Shown: one piece after another, positions 14,567 to 21,381 of the stretch | How the letters are laid out: each line of letters begins with the position of its first letter | Numbering within the stretch: position 1 is the stretch's first letter | Origin: a virus | Direction: 5' to 3' (one strand) | DNA: 23,476 nucleotides | IMG/VR virus record: IMGVR_UViG_3300009094_000074 | Span: 1-23,476 of that record | The notes under the pieces: generated by a model | Seen by the model: the letters and a program-made list of their open reading frames with translations, nothing else | The model's database searches: none | What the model was told of the DNA's origin: nothing | Made by a program: the position numbers and the translations under genes

Positions 14567-14928
14567 CAGAACTTCACTGCTCCTCTACCACAGGCGTCGA
14601 AGAAGGCGTTCTTGTGAGCCTCGACAGCAGGAGCGAGATAAGGCTGGGCAGCCATCTTGTAGGTGCCGTACTCAACGAAAGCACCGTAGGGTGCACCAAC
14701 CTGTACCTCTGCAGAGTGCCCTGCCTCAATGGACACAGCCTGAATCGAGGAACGCAAGAAACCTGTTCGCACAGGCGCCCTTGCGCGTGCATCTGCAGCG
14801 ATCTCGTCTGCCTGCTTCTTCACAGCCATACGAGTGTTCGCCTCGACAGCAACAAGCAGTTCCGGAATGCGATTCCAGATAACGACGATGCCCATTCCAC
14901 CTTTGCCCCTGAGCGTTGTCTTAGCCAT
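14566..14928 (-). CDS. HK97 gp10-like neck/tail-completion protein
   Basis: This 120-residue protein has the hallmark order of the HK97 gp10 family: a basic N-terminal helix, ADEIAADARARAPVRTGFLR (residues about 40-59), a beta region with VQVGAPYGAFVEYGTYKMA and the closing PYLAPAVEAH helix. These proteins act at the head-tail interface or in tail completion. The ATG has a caggag ribosome site within the end of the upstream gene and overlaps it by 8 nt. Confidence 0.92.
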   Translation of the reverse strand: MAKTTLRGKGGMGIVVIWNRIPELLVAVEANTRMAVKKQADEIAADARARAPVRTGFLRSSIQAVSIEAGHSAEVQVGAPYGAFVEYGTYKMAAQPYLAPAVEAHKNAFFDACGRGAVKF

Positions 14929-15331
14929 GGGGCTCCTGAAGTCGTTCTGTTTCTACTGCAACGACCCGTCGCTCGATCTCCAAGGTTTCAGGAGACAACA
15001 CAGCGTGGATATGCAGGTGGATGTTGTCCGTTGAATCGTGCGCGTGGACAACGAGGTGGTCCCCAACTAGGACATCTGTGTCTGCAGGCAAACTGACTGT
15101 GAAAACCTGAACTTCAGCTATAGCACCTGCGAAGAGACGTTCCTGGTCCTGGGCCGCACCTGATTCGACCATGCACGGTACGTCAGAGTAGAGAGCAGTC
15201 GACCCGTGCGTTCGTGAGTGTCCACCGTATGGATCATCTGCCCCCGTGACACGGAAAATGTCACACGTGTCCTCGAACCAGGTCTCAAGGTCATCTCTCA
15301 GACTGGTGAGTTCATCGTCAGATACCGGCAT
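14921..15331 (-). CDS. Head-tail stopper / head completion protein
   Basis: This 136-residue protein starts with an acidic helix (DDELTSLRDDLETWFEDTCDIFRV), then a beta barrel-like domain: DPYGGHSR loop, DVPCMVESG, VFTVSLPADTDVLVGDHLVV, and a final strand VVAVETERLQ. This matches SPP1 gp16-like stopper and head-completion proteins, which plug the portal after packaging. It overlaps the upstream adaptor gene by 14 nt and the downstream gp10-like gene by 8 nt. Confidence 0.8.
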   Translation of the reverse strand: MPVSDDELTSLRDDLETWFEDTCDIFRVTGADDPYGGHSRTHGSTALYSDVPCMVESGAAQDQERLFAGAIAEVQVFTVSLPADTDVLVGDHLVVHAHDSTDNIHLHIHAVLSPETLEIERRVVAVETERLQEPHG

Positions 15332-15707
15332 TCCAGTTGTTCTCTACCGCGTACGGAAGCACGTCTGACTCTGGCGTGAACCTGACGGCCATGACCTGTC
15401 CCCGTGAGAGGAACTTACGGTGCATCTCCATACAGTGGTCAAAGTATTGCTGGCGTGACAGCATCTTGCCACCCGTCATAAACAGGTAACGATTTGCTGT
15501 TCGCCCTGCCTTGACAAGCCAGGCCTGTGCGATTCCGTAGTTGATGTTGTAGGTAGGTGTCCATGAGGTGTCTGTTGGAAGCACACCGTTTACATCGACA
15601 ATCCGGCACATATTCACCAGGACGTCGAGATCTTCAGGAGCCAGGGCAGGATCAGTGTCGCCATCAGCGAACAGCATGATCCTGCCTCTGACTTCTGCTT
15701 CAGTCAC
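15318..15707 (-). CDS. Head-tail adaptor protein
   Basis: This 129-residue, mostly helical protein should bind beneath the portal. It has an acidic N-terminal helix (TEAEVRGRIMLFADGD), DLDVLVNMCRIVDVNG, a central NINYGIAQAWLVKAGRTANRY helix and a terminal segment FTPESDVLPYAVENNW. Length and helix pattern fit SPP1 gp15/HK97 gp6-like adaptors, and it lies directly before the stopper. The GTG start shares one base with the upstream TAG (TAGTGA). Confidence 0.75.
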   Translation of the reverse strand: MTEAEVRGRIMLFADGDTDPALAPEDLDVLVNMCRIVDVNGVLPTDTSWTPTYNINYGIAQAWLVKAGRTANRYLFMTGGKMLSRQQYFDHCMEMHRKFLSRGQVMAVRFTPESDVLPYAVENNWNAGI

Positions 15708-16168
15708 TACCCGCTCAGTTCAGCTTCGCGAGCCTCTCGGGCAGCCTTCTTCTCCTCAGCCTCACGCTGGGTAACGGCCTTCAGCGTCAGTGCGTCGGAA
15801 GGAGGCCCACCCGTGGGCGGGATGACTCCGGACTCCTCGACCGCGTCGAAGTAGTCCTGGACCTGCAATTGACCTGCGTCGAGGTCCGGGTTGATGCCCT
15901 CCGGGTTGATCCCGAAGGCTTCTGCCCTCTCGACTGGATCGTCAGGGGAGTTGAGAGACGTGACGGAGAACGCCTTGTCGCCTGCAAGCTTGTCCGAGGT
16001 TGCCGGAGGTTCACCGTCGTCACTGGCGCGACGGGACTGCTCGGACTGAGCCTTCTCCACAAGCGTTGAGCGGTCATCGTTGTCCACAATGTCCTGAAGT
16101 TCCTCGTCAGAGAGAGAAGAGACGTCGATCTCGTCGACTGTCTGATCTTCAAACGCGCTTCCTGCCAT
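15707..16168 (-). CDS. Acidic head-region protein, unknown function
   Basis: This 153-residue protein is strongly acidic. Residues 13-40 (DEIDVSSLSDEELQDIVDND) have the LSDEEL helix pattern seen in SAP/Rho-N-like helical motifs; the middle is polar and the C-terminus is a charged helix (REAEEKKAAREAREAEL). Many siphoviruses carry a similar acidic gene between major capsid protein and adaptor. A ribosome site aaaggat precedes the ATG. It overlaps the small basic upstream gene by 20 nt. Function is unknown. Confidence 0.75.
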   Translation of the reverse strand: MAGSAFEDQTVDEIDVSSLSDEELQDIVDNDDRSTLVEKAQSEQSRRASDDGEPPATSDKLAGDKAFSVTSLNSPDDPVERAEAFGINPEGINPDLDAGQLQVQDYFDAVEESGVIPPTGGPPSDALTLKAVTQREAEEKKAAREAREAELSG

Positions 16169-16334
16169 CGAAGATCCTTTCTCTGTTGATGATTGGTTCC
16201 CAGCGCTCTTTCACCTGACGTGCTGGGCCGCCAGGAGGCTTCAGTTGTCCTTGCAGGAACCTCTGAAACCTGAACCTACGCCGAGCGGACGCCCTGTAAT
16301 CGAGCGCCCGCTGCTCTTCCGGCGTAAGTGCCAT
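16149..16334 (-). CDS. Small basic protein, unknown function
   Basis: The product is 61 residues and Arg/Lys-rich (SARRRFRFQRFLQGQLK, a PPGGPARQV stretch, then KERWEPIINRERIFDGRKRV). ATG abuts the preceding TAG (TAGATG), and the gene ends 20 nt inside the next. Its strong positive charge contrasts with the acidic neighbour it overlaps; nucleic-acid contact or pairing with that acidic protein could be imagined. No family is recognised. Confidence 0.65.
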   Translation of the reverse strand: MALTPEEQRALDYRASARRRFRFQRFLQGQLKPPGGPARQVKERWEPIINRERIFDGRKRV

Positions 16335-16565
16335 CTACTGCAGGTGCTGCTGCCTGTACAGCCTGTAGGTAGCAGCGAGGCGCGATGAGAGCGAGGACTG
16401 CGCGGAAAGTGAAATGAGCGCACACTTTGCCGCGAGGAACTGCTCCGCCTCTGTGGTCGTGTCGTCCAGCCCGAGCTGCGTGACCTTCCCTGCCTTCGCC
16501 ACCTTCGCGTTGACAGTGACGTCCGCAGTGGTCGGATTGGCGACGAGGATCTGAACGGTTGCCAT
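16335..16565 (-). CDS. Small protein after the major capsid gene, unknown function
   Basis: The product is 76 residues, with a beta-strand-like first half (ATVQILVANPTTADVTVNAK) and a helical second half (EAEQFLAAKCALISLSAQSS) ending RLYRQQHLQ. A clear ribosome site (ggaaggagac) precedes the ATG. It follows the major capsid gene by 18 nt, where decoration proteins or small head proteins often lie, but no decoration-protein motif is seen. Confidence 0.7.
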   Translation of the reverse strand: MATVQILVANPTTADVTVNAKVAKAGKVTQLGLDDTTTEAEQFLAAKCALISLSAQSSLSSRLAATYRLYRQQHLQ

Positions 16566-16583
16566 CTCTTCGTCTCCTTCCTA

Positions 16584-17519
16584 CTACGGCGCCCTGAGCA
16601 CGGCGAACGGATAGCGCGAGGCTTCCGTGCCCTGCTCGTAGTTGATCGGGTTCGGAACCTGCCAGGCGAATCGCGCTACGACGCGCAGCGCGACCATATC
16701 CTGCTGTGGCAGGTTGTACTGGATGGCACCGAGGTTGTCCTGAATCACGGCCTGGTCGAGGACCTTGTACGTGATGTCTTGCCGGACAGCGAGGATGCCC
16801 TGAGAGAAGTCACCCACGAACATCTCTGCAGAACCTGAACCCGTAGGCCACAGGCCCGGCATGACGTACATGAGTGTCTCACCCTCGATTGAGCTGTTGG
16901 TTACATCAAGGAGACGCTGGCCCGTCGTGTCACGAGCGGAGCGCAGGCGCGCCTTGTAGGTTGTACGAGTGACGAACCCAGACGGGGCAAAACCATCCGC
17001 CTCGACAAGGGCCATCGTCTGGTTCAGGTCTTCCGCGATTCCACCCTGGGCTGCAGTTGCTGTGCCCCTGGTGTACGAGTTGCCCGCCGCGATTGCAGCC
17101 GTGACCACATCCGAAGGCCACGAGGAGGGCTTGTTCGTTCCGAAGAAGATGGCTGCATCGAGCGTGCGCCCAATCGCCTCTTCCAGCCTCGGACGAATCT
17201 CCGCCCAAACGTCGAAGGATGCATCATCGAGCACCGCCTCCGGGATGGGGACGATCGCTGCGATCTCTTCGGCGTTCAGGAACTTGTTGTCCCACGCCAT
17301 TTCAGTCGTCTGCTTCAGGCCGGTGTCACCGTTGACGAAGTAGGCAGTGGGCAGAGCGGCGAGTACTGGCATCCGCTGCTGGTTGCTTCCCATCGTCACT
17401 CGGCGGAACAGGCGAAGGGCAGCAGACTGATCTGCAACGTTCTGGATGATCTCGGACGAAACCTCTTCCGGGATCAGCGCAGAGACGTTGGAGCGTGAGA
17501 TGACGTTTGCGTATGGCAT
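16584..17519 (-). CDS. Major capsid protein, HK97 fold
   Basis: This 311-residue protein lacks a long N-terminal scaffold domain, consistent with the separate scaffold gene upstream. Features fit HK97-type capsids: [20 protein letters not shown] at residues 9-28, the [14 protein letters not shown] strand, a glycine-rich E-loop ([20 protein letters not shown]), the long spine helix region [28 protein letters not shown], and a C-terminal P-domain strand segment ([20 protein letters not shown]). The stop is doubled (TAGTAG). A ccaggagt ribosome site lies 8 nt ahead of ATG. By copy number this should be among the most heavily translated genes in the operon. Confidence 0.95.
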   Translation of the reverse strand: MPYANVISRSNVSALIPEEVSSEIIQNVADQSAALRLFRRVTMGSNQQRMPVLAALPTAYFVNGDTGLKQTTEMAWDNKFLNAEEIAAIVPIPEAVLDDASFDVWAEIRPRLEEAIGRTLDAAIFFGTNKPSSWPSDVVTAAIAAGNSYTRGTATAAQGGIAEDLNQTMALVEADGFAPSGFVTRTTYKARLRSARDTTGQRLLDVTNSSIEGETLMYVMPGLWPTGSGSAEMFVGDFSQGILAVRQDITYKVLDQAVIQDNLGAIQYNLPQQDMVALRVVARFAWQVPNPINYEQGTEASRYPFAVLRAP

Positions 17520-17536
17520 CTCTTACTCCTGGTCGG

Positions 17537-18115
17537 TTACGCCCTTCCTGAACCCGCTCGGATGAGCGCGTTCATGTCCGTTTCCTCACCAGTTTGACGA
17601 GTGCGGCCTGCCGACTGATCTGCGCCTCCTGCGGTCCTGCCGAGAAGGTACGGACGAGCCTTGACGAGTTCCTGAAGTGCTTCTGCGACTTGGTCCTCAT
17701 CCTCCGGGTCTTCGATCTTGTCCCAATCGAGCAGGCGCGCTGCGTCTGCACGGGCGTCTGGGTCAACACCGAGTTCGCCGGCGATGATTCGAGCCTGGAA
17801 CATGCGGTTCTTCTCAGCAAGGGCGTCTGCACGCTCCTGCAGTTTCTCCGCTCTGGTCTGGGCCTTCTCCAACTCGCTCTTGTCCTTCCCTTCAAGTTCC
17901 TCGACTTTGGCTTGAGCCTTCCGAAGTTCAGTGCGGTACTTCGCGGCTTCCTTTCGGGTTGCCTGAAGTTCCTTTTCCTTCGGATCGTCCTGCTGGTCAG
18001 GTTCGCCCTCCTGGGGCGCGGGAGGAGTGGGATCACCGGGATCTGGGTCTCCTCCACCATCTCCAGGATCACCAGGATCTGACTGGAAATGGATTGTGTG
18101 AAACGGATCGAGCAT
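17537..18115 (-). CDS. Capsid scaffolding protein
   Basis: This approximately 192-residue protein directs head assembly and is later removed. The frame extends to a GTG at 18121, but that GTG lies inside the Shine-Dalgarno (aaaggagag, 18129-18121), so the ATG at 18115 with 7 nt spacing is the true start. An acidic Gly/Pro/Asp-rich N-terminus (PGDPGDGGGDPDPGDP) leads into a long charged coiled coil (about residues 45-105, KEAAKYRTELRKAQAKVEEL), an alpha-helical ELGVDPDARADAARLLDWD region and a C-terminal tail. It directly precedes the major capsid gene (17-nt gap). No protease gene is seen near it, so removal by exit and not by cleavage is likely. Confidence 0.9.
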   Translation of the reverse strand: MLDPFHTIHFQSDPGDPGDGGGDPDPGDPTPPAPQEGEPDQQDDPKEKELQATRKEAAKYRTELRKAQAKVEELEGKDKSELEKAQTRAEKLQERADALAEKNRMFQARIIAGELGVDPDARADAARLLDWDKIEDPEDEDQVAEALQELVKARPYLLGRTAGGADQSAGRTRQTGEETDMNALIRAGSGRA

Positions 18116-18120
18116 TTGCA

Positions 18121-18129
18121 CTCTCCTTT
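18121..18129 (-). promoter_or_regulatory. Ribosome binding site that decides the scaffold start
   Basis: aaaggagag on the - strand lies 5 nt before the ATG at 18115 (7 nt from the AGGAG core) and overlaps the alternative GTG (18121-18119), excluding that GTG as a start. Confidence 0.75.
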
Positions 18130-18172
18130 CTACGCGCTAGAGTAGTCGAAGATCTCGCTAACCTCAACTCAG

Positions 18173-18189
18173 TAGTAGAAACTCTACTA
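18173..18189 (-). terminator. Short AT-rich hairpin at the end of the 18187-18546 gene
   Basis: tagtaga (18173-18179) and tctacta (18183-18189) form a 7-bp stem with a 3-nt loop that includes the gene's own TAG stop. There is no U tract and the stem is weak, so it may be an attenuator or mRNA-processing site ahead of scaffold and capsid, or chance. The 72-nt gap around it is the largest in the head region. Confidence 0.25.
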
Positions 18190-18546
18190 AGAGGTCGCCT
18201 TGGTCACTGTCTTGCGGATGCGGAGTGTTCCACGCTGCACCTGTTGTCCTTTCGAGGAGGACGCAGGCATCACCTTCACGTCATACGCGAGTGCCTCATC
18301 TGTGATCGACGCTGTGTCTGCAGGAGAAAGGACAACCTGGAACTTCCCGTTCGGTTCATCCGTGACCGTGATACCTGACAGGCCTCCCGCAACATTCAGT
18401 CCCTTGCGGATCACAGCATCCGCGTCTAGATCATCAAGGGACCTCTTCGCCGTGAACCAGATCTTGTCACTCGCCTGAGAGAGTGCAATCGGCACATCAA
18501 GCTCGAAGATGTTGTCTGCACCCTTGTCTGCAACAATCGTCGCCAT
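18187..18546 (-). CDS. Small structural protein, baseplate/tail-like beta domain
   Basis: This 119-residue protein begins MATIVADKGADNIFELDVPI and carries IWFTAKRSLDDLDADAVIRK, VVLSPADTASITDEALAYDV and a final strand RGTLRIRKTV. The order of a strand, an FTxKxxxxDxDA-IxK segment, an L-P-ADT loop and a YDV strand resembles small phage proteins related to the N-terminal domain of BppU-type baseplate proteins. Its ATG precedes by 3 bases the stop of nothing else: it follows the repeat protein with a one-base overlap. Position before the scaffold gene is unusual for a tail component, so it may decorate the head or portal vertex. Confidence 0.7.
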   Translation of the reverse strand: MATIVADKGADNIFELDVPIALSQASDKIWFTAKRSLDDLDADAVIRKGLNVAGGLSGITVTDEPNGKFQVVLSPADTASITDEALAYDVKVMPASSSKGQQVQRGTLRIRKTVTKATS

Positions 18547-19763
18547 TACTGCACCACCTTCTTAATTGTCGCCTCAAGGTCTTCCCCTGTGACACCTTCA
18601 AGGGTGACCTTGCCAACACCAGCTTCGAGATCTCCTGCGATCCCAGAGTTCAGAGTCACCTTCACAAGTGTAGCCTCGAGGTCAACCTCACCTGCAGGAA
18701 TGACAATGATCTGACTCGACTGGAGATTCGCGTCGAAGCCTACGAGGACGTAGGCACCTGGATTCGCAGCGAGAATTCTCGCAGCAAGCACTCCTGCGTT
18801 GACACCTGTGACAACGTACACACCCGGTGCCGCATTGATGACTCGTCCCGCAACGACCTGTGCCTGTGAACCTGTGTAGAGGTACGACCCAGGTTGAGCG
18901 TTCAGTGTCCGTGTCGCAAGCAACGTCGCCAGGATACCAGAGAGGGAATAGGCACCTGGTTGTGCGTTGAGGAGCCTCGCTGCAAGTACTCCTGCTGCAA
19001 CTCCCGTGACCCCGTAGGCACCAGGCTGAGCGTCGAGGATGTAGTTGATCGCTGCCTGCGAGTAAACGAGTGTCGCATCTACTCCAGAGATCACGTAGAC
19101 GCCAGGCTGCGCATTGAGCATCCTAGCGGTCAGAAGAGATGCAGCTACTCCTGTCACGACGTACACCCCAGGTGCTGCATTGATGAACAGTCCTCGTGCA
19201 AGGATCGCAGCAGCGCCCGTCAACGCGTACGCTCCCGGATCTGCGGTCAGAACGCGCCCGACGACCAATCCCGCCTGTGTGCCTGTTACTGCGTAGACAC
19301 CAGGTGCTGCGTTGACGACCTTACCCGAAACAACAGAAGCAGCAACACCAGACACTGCGTAGGTTCCAGGCTGAGCATCGAGGAAGTAAGGCGGCTTGAG
19401 ATCTGCAACAAACCCTGTGACAACGTAGTTACCTGACTGGGCATTGATGAAGTACCCACGTGCAAGGGTCGCAGCAACCCCCGTGACTGCGTAGGTGCCA
19501 GGAACAGCGTTAACGACAAGGCCGCGTGCGAGTGTTGCAGCGAGACCTGTGACTCCATAGGACCCAGGCACAGCGTTCACCATGAGTCCCCTGACAAGTG
19601 ATGCAGCTACACCACTGACAGCATACGAACCAGGTTGTGCATCGAGCGTGTAGGCAGCTGCAGTAGGTCCTACAAGGTCTTCGTCAAACCAACCACTGCT
19701 ATCGAGGGTTTCATCAAACCAGCCACTCCCAGTGAGTTCTGGATCGAATAACCCGACAGCCAT
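18546..19763 (-). CDS. Repetitive surface protein with 14 tandem 22-residue repeats
   Basis: This 405-residue protein is built almost wholly of repeats. Residues 4-33 are three 10-residue units (GLFDPELTGS, GWFDETLDSS, GWFDEDLVGP). Residues 40-352 are 14 units of consensus LNAQPGxYxVTGVAAxLxAR, all 22 residues except unit 9 (27). Residues 360-405 hold three DLEAT-KVTL units. Conserved Pro-Gly-x-Tyr turns and alternating hydrophobic strands suggest a beta-solenoid or beads of beta-hairpins, possibly a fibre. There is no signal peptide or catalytic motif. The ATG overlaps the upstream stop (TAATG). Similar PG-Y-TG repeat proteins occur among phage structural genes; the role is unproven, with head fibre or decoration as my inference from its place between portal and scaffold. 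Confidence 0.82.
   Translation of the reverse strand: MAVGLFDPELTGSGWFDETLDSSGWFDEDLVGPTAAAYTLDAQPGSYAVSGVAASLVRGLMVNAVPGSYGVTGLAATLARGLVVNAVPGTYAVTGVAATLARGYFINAQSGNYVVTGFVADLKPPYFLDAQPGTYAVSGVAASVVSGKVVNAAPGVYAVTGTQAGLVVGRVLTADPGAYALTGAAAILARGLFINAAPGVYVVTGVAASLLTARMLNAQPGVYVISGVDATLVYSQAAINYILDAQPGAYGVTGVAAGVLAARLLNAQPGAYSLSGILATLLATRTLNAQPGSYLYTGSQAQVVAGRVINAAPGVYVVTGVNAGVLAARILAANPGAYVLVGFDANLQSSQIIVIPAGEVDLEATLVKVTLNSGIAGDLEAGVGKVTLEGVTGEDLEATIKKVVQ
18549..18692 (-). repeat. Three C-terminal DLEAT-type repeats
   Basis: Units VDLEATLVKVTL, DLEAGVGKVTL and DLEATIKKVV recur at about 17-18-residue spacing after the main array, a third repeat class in the same protein. Confidence 0.65.
18708..19646 (-). 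repeat. Array of 14 tandem repeats, 66-nt unit
   Basis: Fourteen consecutive coding units begin at residues 40, 62, 84, 106, 128, 150, 172, 194, 216, 243, 265, 287, 309 and 331. DNA identity between units is moderate while the protein pattern (A-PG-Y-x-TG-A) is kept, so the array is old and under selection at the protein level. Unit 9 is 15 nt longer. Confidence 0.85.
19665..19754 (-). repeat. Three 10-residue GWFDE-type repeats
   Basis: Residues 4-13, 14-23 and 24-33 of the repeat protein share G-[LW]-F-D-[PE]-x-L with an exact 30-nt period. Confidence 0.7.
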
Positions 19764-20662
19764 TACAGATCTTCAGTAGTGGCGTTCATATCCTCGTAGG
19801 TGTGAACTGCCGAGGTTCCGCCGTTGTAGCTCAACCCGATGAGGAGTCCTGCTGTTGTAGCGTCAAACGCTGCACTCGTCACGGTCAGAGCCTTCACTGC
19901 GTTCGTGAGGCCTGTCGTCTGCAGGTTCGTTGTCCAGTTCGCCTTGCCCCTCAGGACAGCAGACGCTCCGATGGCCGTGAACTTCACGTCAAGTTCGATC
20001 TCACCTCGATCCGCCGCTGCTGTACCCGCACCCCAGGTGAAGGTCAGACGTGCAGTGTCTGCTGTCGTACCTGCAGTCCCGACGCGCACAGTCAAGATCG
20101 GAGTTGCAGTACCTGCTGCCGTCTTCGAGATCATGAGGCGCCAGTGGAAGGTGCGCCCGATCCGCAGGGCCCCGATCCCAGTCAGCGGGAGTGCCGTGTT
20201 CGCAAGGTAGGTGTCTGACGCAAAGCCTGCTGCAGGAGGAGTGACGAGGAAACTCGTCCCGATAGGTGCAGACGGAGATGCTGCGAGTTTGAAGAAACCG
20301 ACACCTTCGATGTACTCAAGACACTCTCCAGGCGCAAGGTTCGCTGAGTGCAACTGGATGACGTTTGCGCCAAACGAGTTCGCGTCGATCTGCACAGTGA
20401 CCTGGCAAGAGAGGGAAGCGTCACGGTTACGGATTGTCATCCCTTTGACGTTCCTCACCTTCGAGGCACTCGTCGGTGCTGTGCAGATAACTGTCGTCGT
20501 CGCAGTGGTGATGAGCGTCGGAGTCGCGTCCGGATTCTCAGGAACAGGAGGGGCAGCATCCGAGGCATCCACATGCGACACATGGACATCAATCGTCGCT
20601 GCCGCACCTGTGATGACTTCAAGTTCATCTGGTGTGGTAGCGTGACCAATCAGATTAATCAC
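19763..20662 (-). CDS. Beta-rich structural protein, unknown
   Basis: This 299-residue, Thr/Ala/Ser-rich protein contains no catalytic motif. The GTG start has an agggggtg ribosome site 6 nt upstream and overlaps the upstream gene (GTGA). Residues 20-75 contain a strand-rich domain ending in TIRNRDASLSCQVTVQID, a form typical of phage structural proteins that align receptor or head contacts; residues 95-130 (PGECLEYIEGVGFFKLAA) and the C-terminal half (FHWRLMISKTAAGTATPILT, a GxxxTADTARLTFTW strand) look like two jelly-roll domains. Context suggests a head or portal-proximal fibre component. I do not recognise the family. Confidence 0.7.
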   Translation of the reverse strand: MINLIGHATTPDELEVITGAAATIDVHVSHVDASDAAPPVPENPDATPTLITTATTTVICTAPTSASKVRNVKGMTIRNRDASLSCQVTVQIDANSFGANVIQLHSANLAPGECLEYIEGVGFFKLAASPSAPIGTSFLVTPPAAGFASDTYLANTALPLTGIGALRIGRTFHWRLMISKTAAGTATPILTVRVGTAGTTADTARLTFTWGAGTAAADRGEIELDVKFTAIGASAVLRGKANWTTNLQTTGLTNAVKALTVTSAAFDATTAGLLIGLSYNGGTSAVHTYEDMNATTEDL

Positions 20663-21381
20663 CTGTACACCCCCTGCCTAATTGGAGATTTCGGAAATTG
20701 AGAGTAGTCGACTTCAACATACGGGATACCTGCTACAGCTGCCTCCTTGAACTTCAAGCCGTACGCGCCCCAGAAGTCAGAAAATGCCCACGTTCCAGCC
20801 ACACTTGCAGAACCAGCTGCCCCTGCGATCCTGTGAGAGGCAACGATGGTTGAGCCAGATGAAGCCTGCTCCCAGTCCTCGACAGAGGGAGAGGTGATCG
20901 TGTTCCCTGGACCGTTGCCTGCGAAAGAGTTGACGACTACCAGCTCGTTGTCGAAACCGGTTGTGTAGGAGATCGACCAGCCTGTTCCTGTACCAGTTGC
21001 AGAGGTGACGACTGCATCGAAGGAGGAAGCGTCGCCCCCGAGGAACGAGTAGCCTCCAGCCACCTTGTTGCCAACGTCGCCCCCTGTCCAGGTGAACGTC
21101 CAGATAGTGCCTGAAGAAATGCCCGCAGGAGCGTAGGCGTACGCGAACGCGAGGCGAAGATCCTGTGTGGCGTCTGGGCGTACCTGTGTGCGCGCCCAAG
21201 TCAGTCCTGGCCCGTTGTCCGTTACCGAGGTTAACGTGTCTGAAAAGAACCATGCTGCTGGCATGATGGCCCAGGCTCCTGCAGCTACCGCCACATTTGA
21301 CGTAAAGGTCATGGATGTATCTCCATAACCTGCCTCGATAGCTCGAGGGCCAAGAGACGCCTGGTCGACAGTCCATGTCAT
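20659..21381 (-). CDS. Jelly-roll-like structural protein, unknown
   Basis: This 240-residue protein is rich in Gly, Ser, Thr and aromatics. It has strand patterns such as GDTSMTFTSNVAVAAGAWAI, the turn TSVTDNGPGLTWAR, LRLAFAYAYAP, and IWTFTWTGGDVGNKVAGGYS, like the beta-sandwich proteins found in many phage tail or decoration modules. The C-terminus (PYVEVDYSQFPKSPIRQGVYR) is distinct and basic. ATG abuts the GH16 stop (TAGATG), so its translation is coupled to that gene. It lacks a signal peptide, unlike its neighbour. It may be a surface-binding partner of the GH16 enzyme, but that rests on proximity alone. Confidence 0.7.
   Translation of the reverse strand: MTWTVDQASLGPRAIEAGYGDTSMTFTSNVAVAAGAWAIMPAAWFFSDTLTSVTDNGPGLTWARTQVRPDATQDLRLAFAYAYAPAGISSGTIWTFTWTGGDVGNKVAGGYSFLGGDASSFDAVVTSATGTGTGWSISYTTGFDNELVVVNSFAGNGPGNTITSPSVEDWEQASSGSTIVASHRIAGAAGSASVAGTWAFSDFWGAYGLKFKEAAVAGIPYVEVDYSQFPKSPIRQGVYR

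Noticed and set aside
18116-18121. GTG at 18121 as scaffold start
   Set aside because: It lies within the Shine-Dalgarno sequence; the ATG at 18115 is correctly spaced.
18708-19646. Repeats considered as a CRISPR array or DNA iterons
   Set aside because: Period is 66 nt with diverged DNA and conserved protein pattern, all in one long open frame; no constant repeat plus unique spacer structure.
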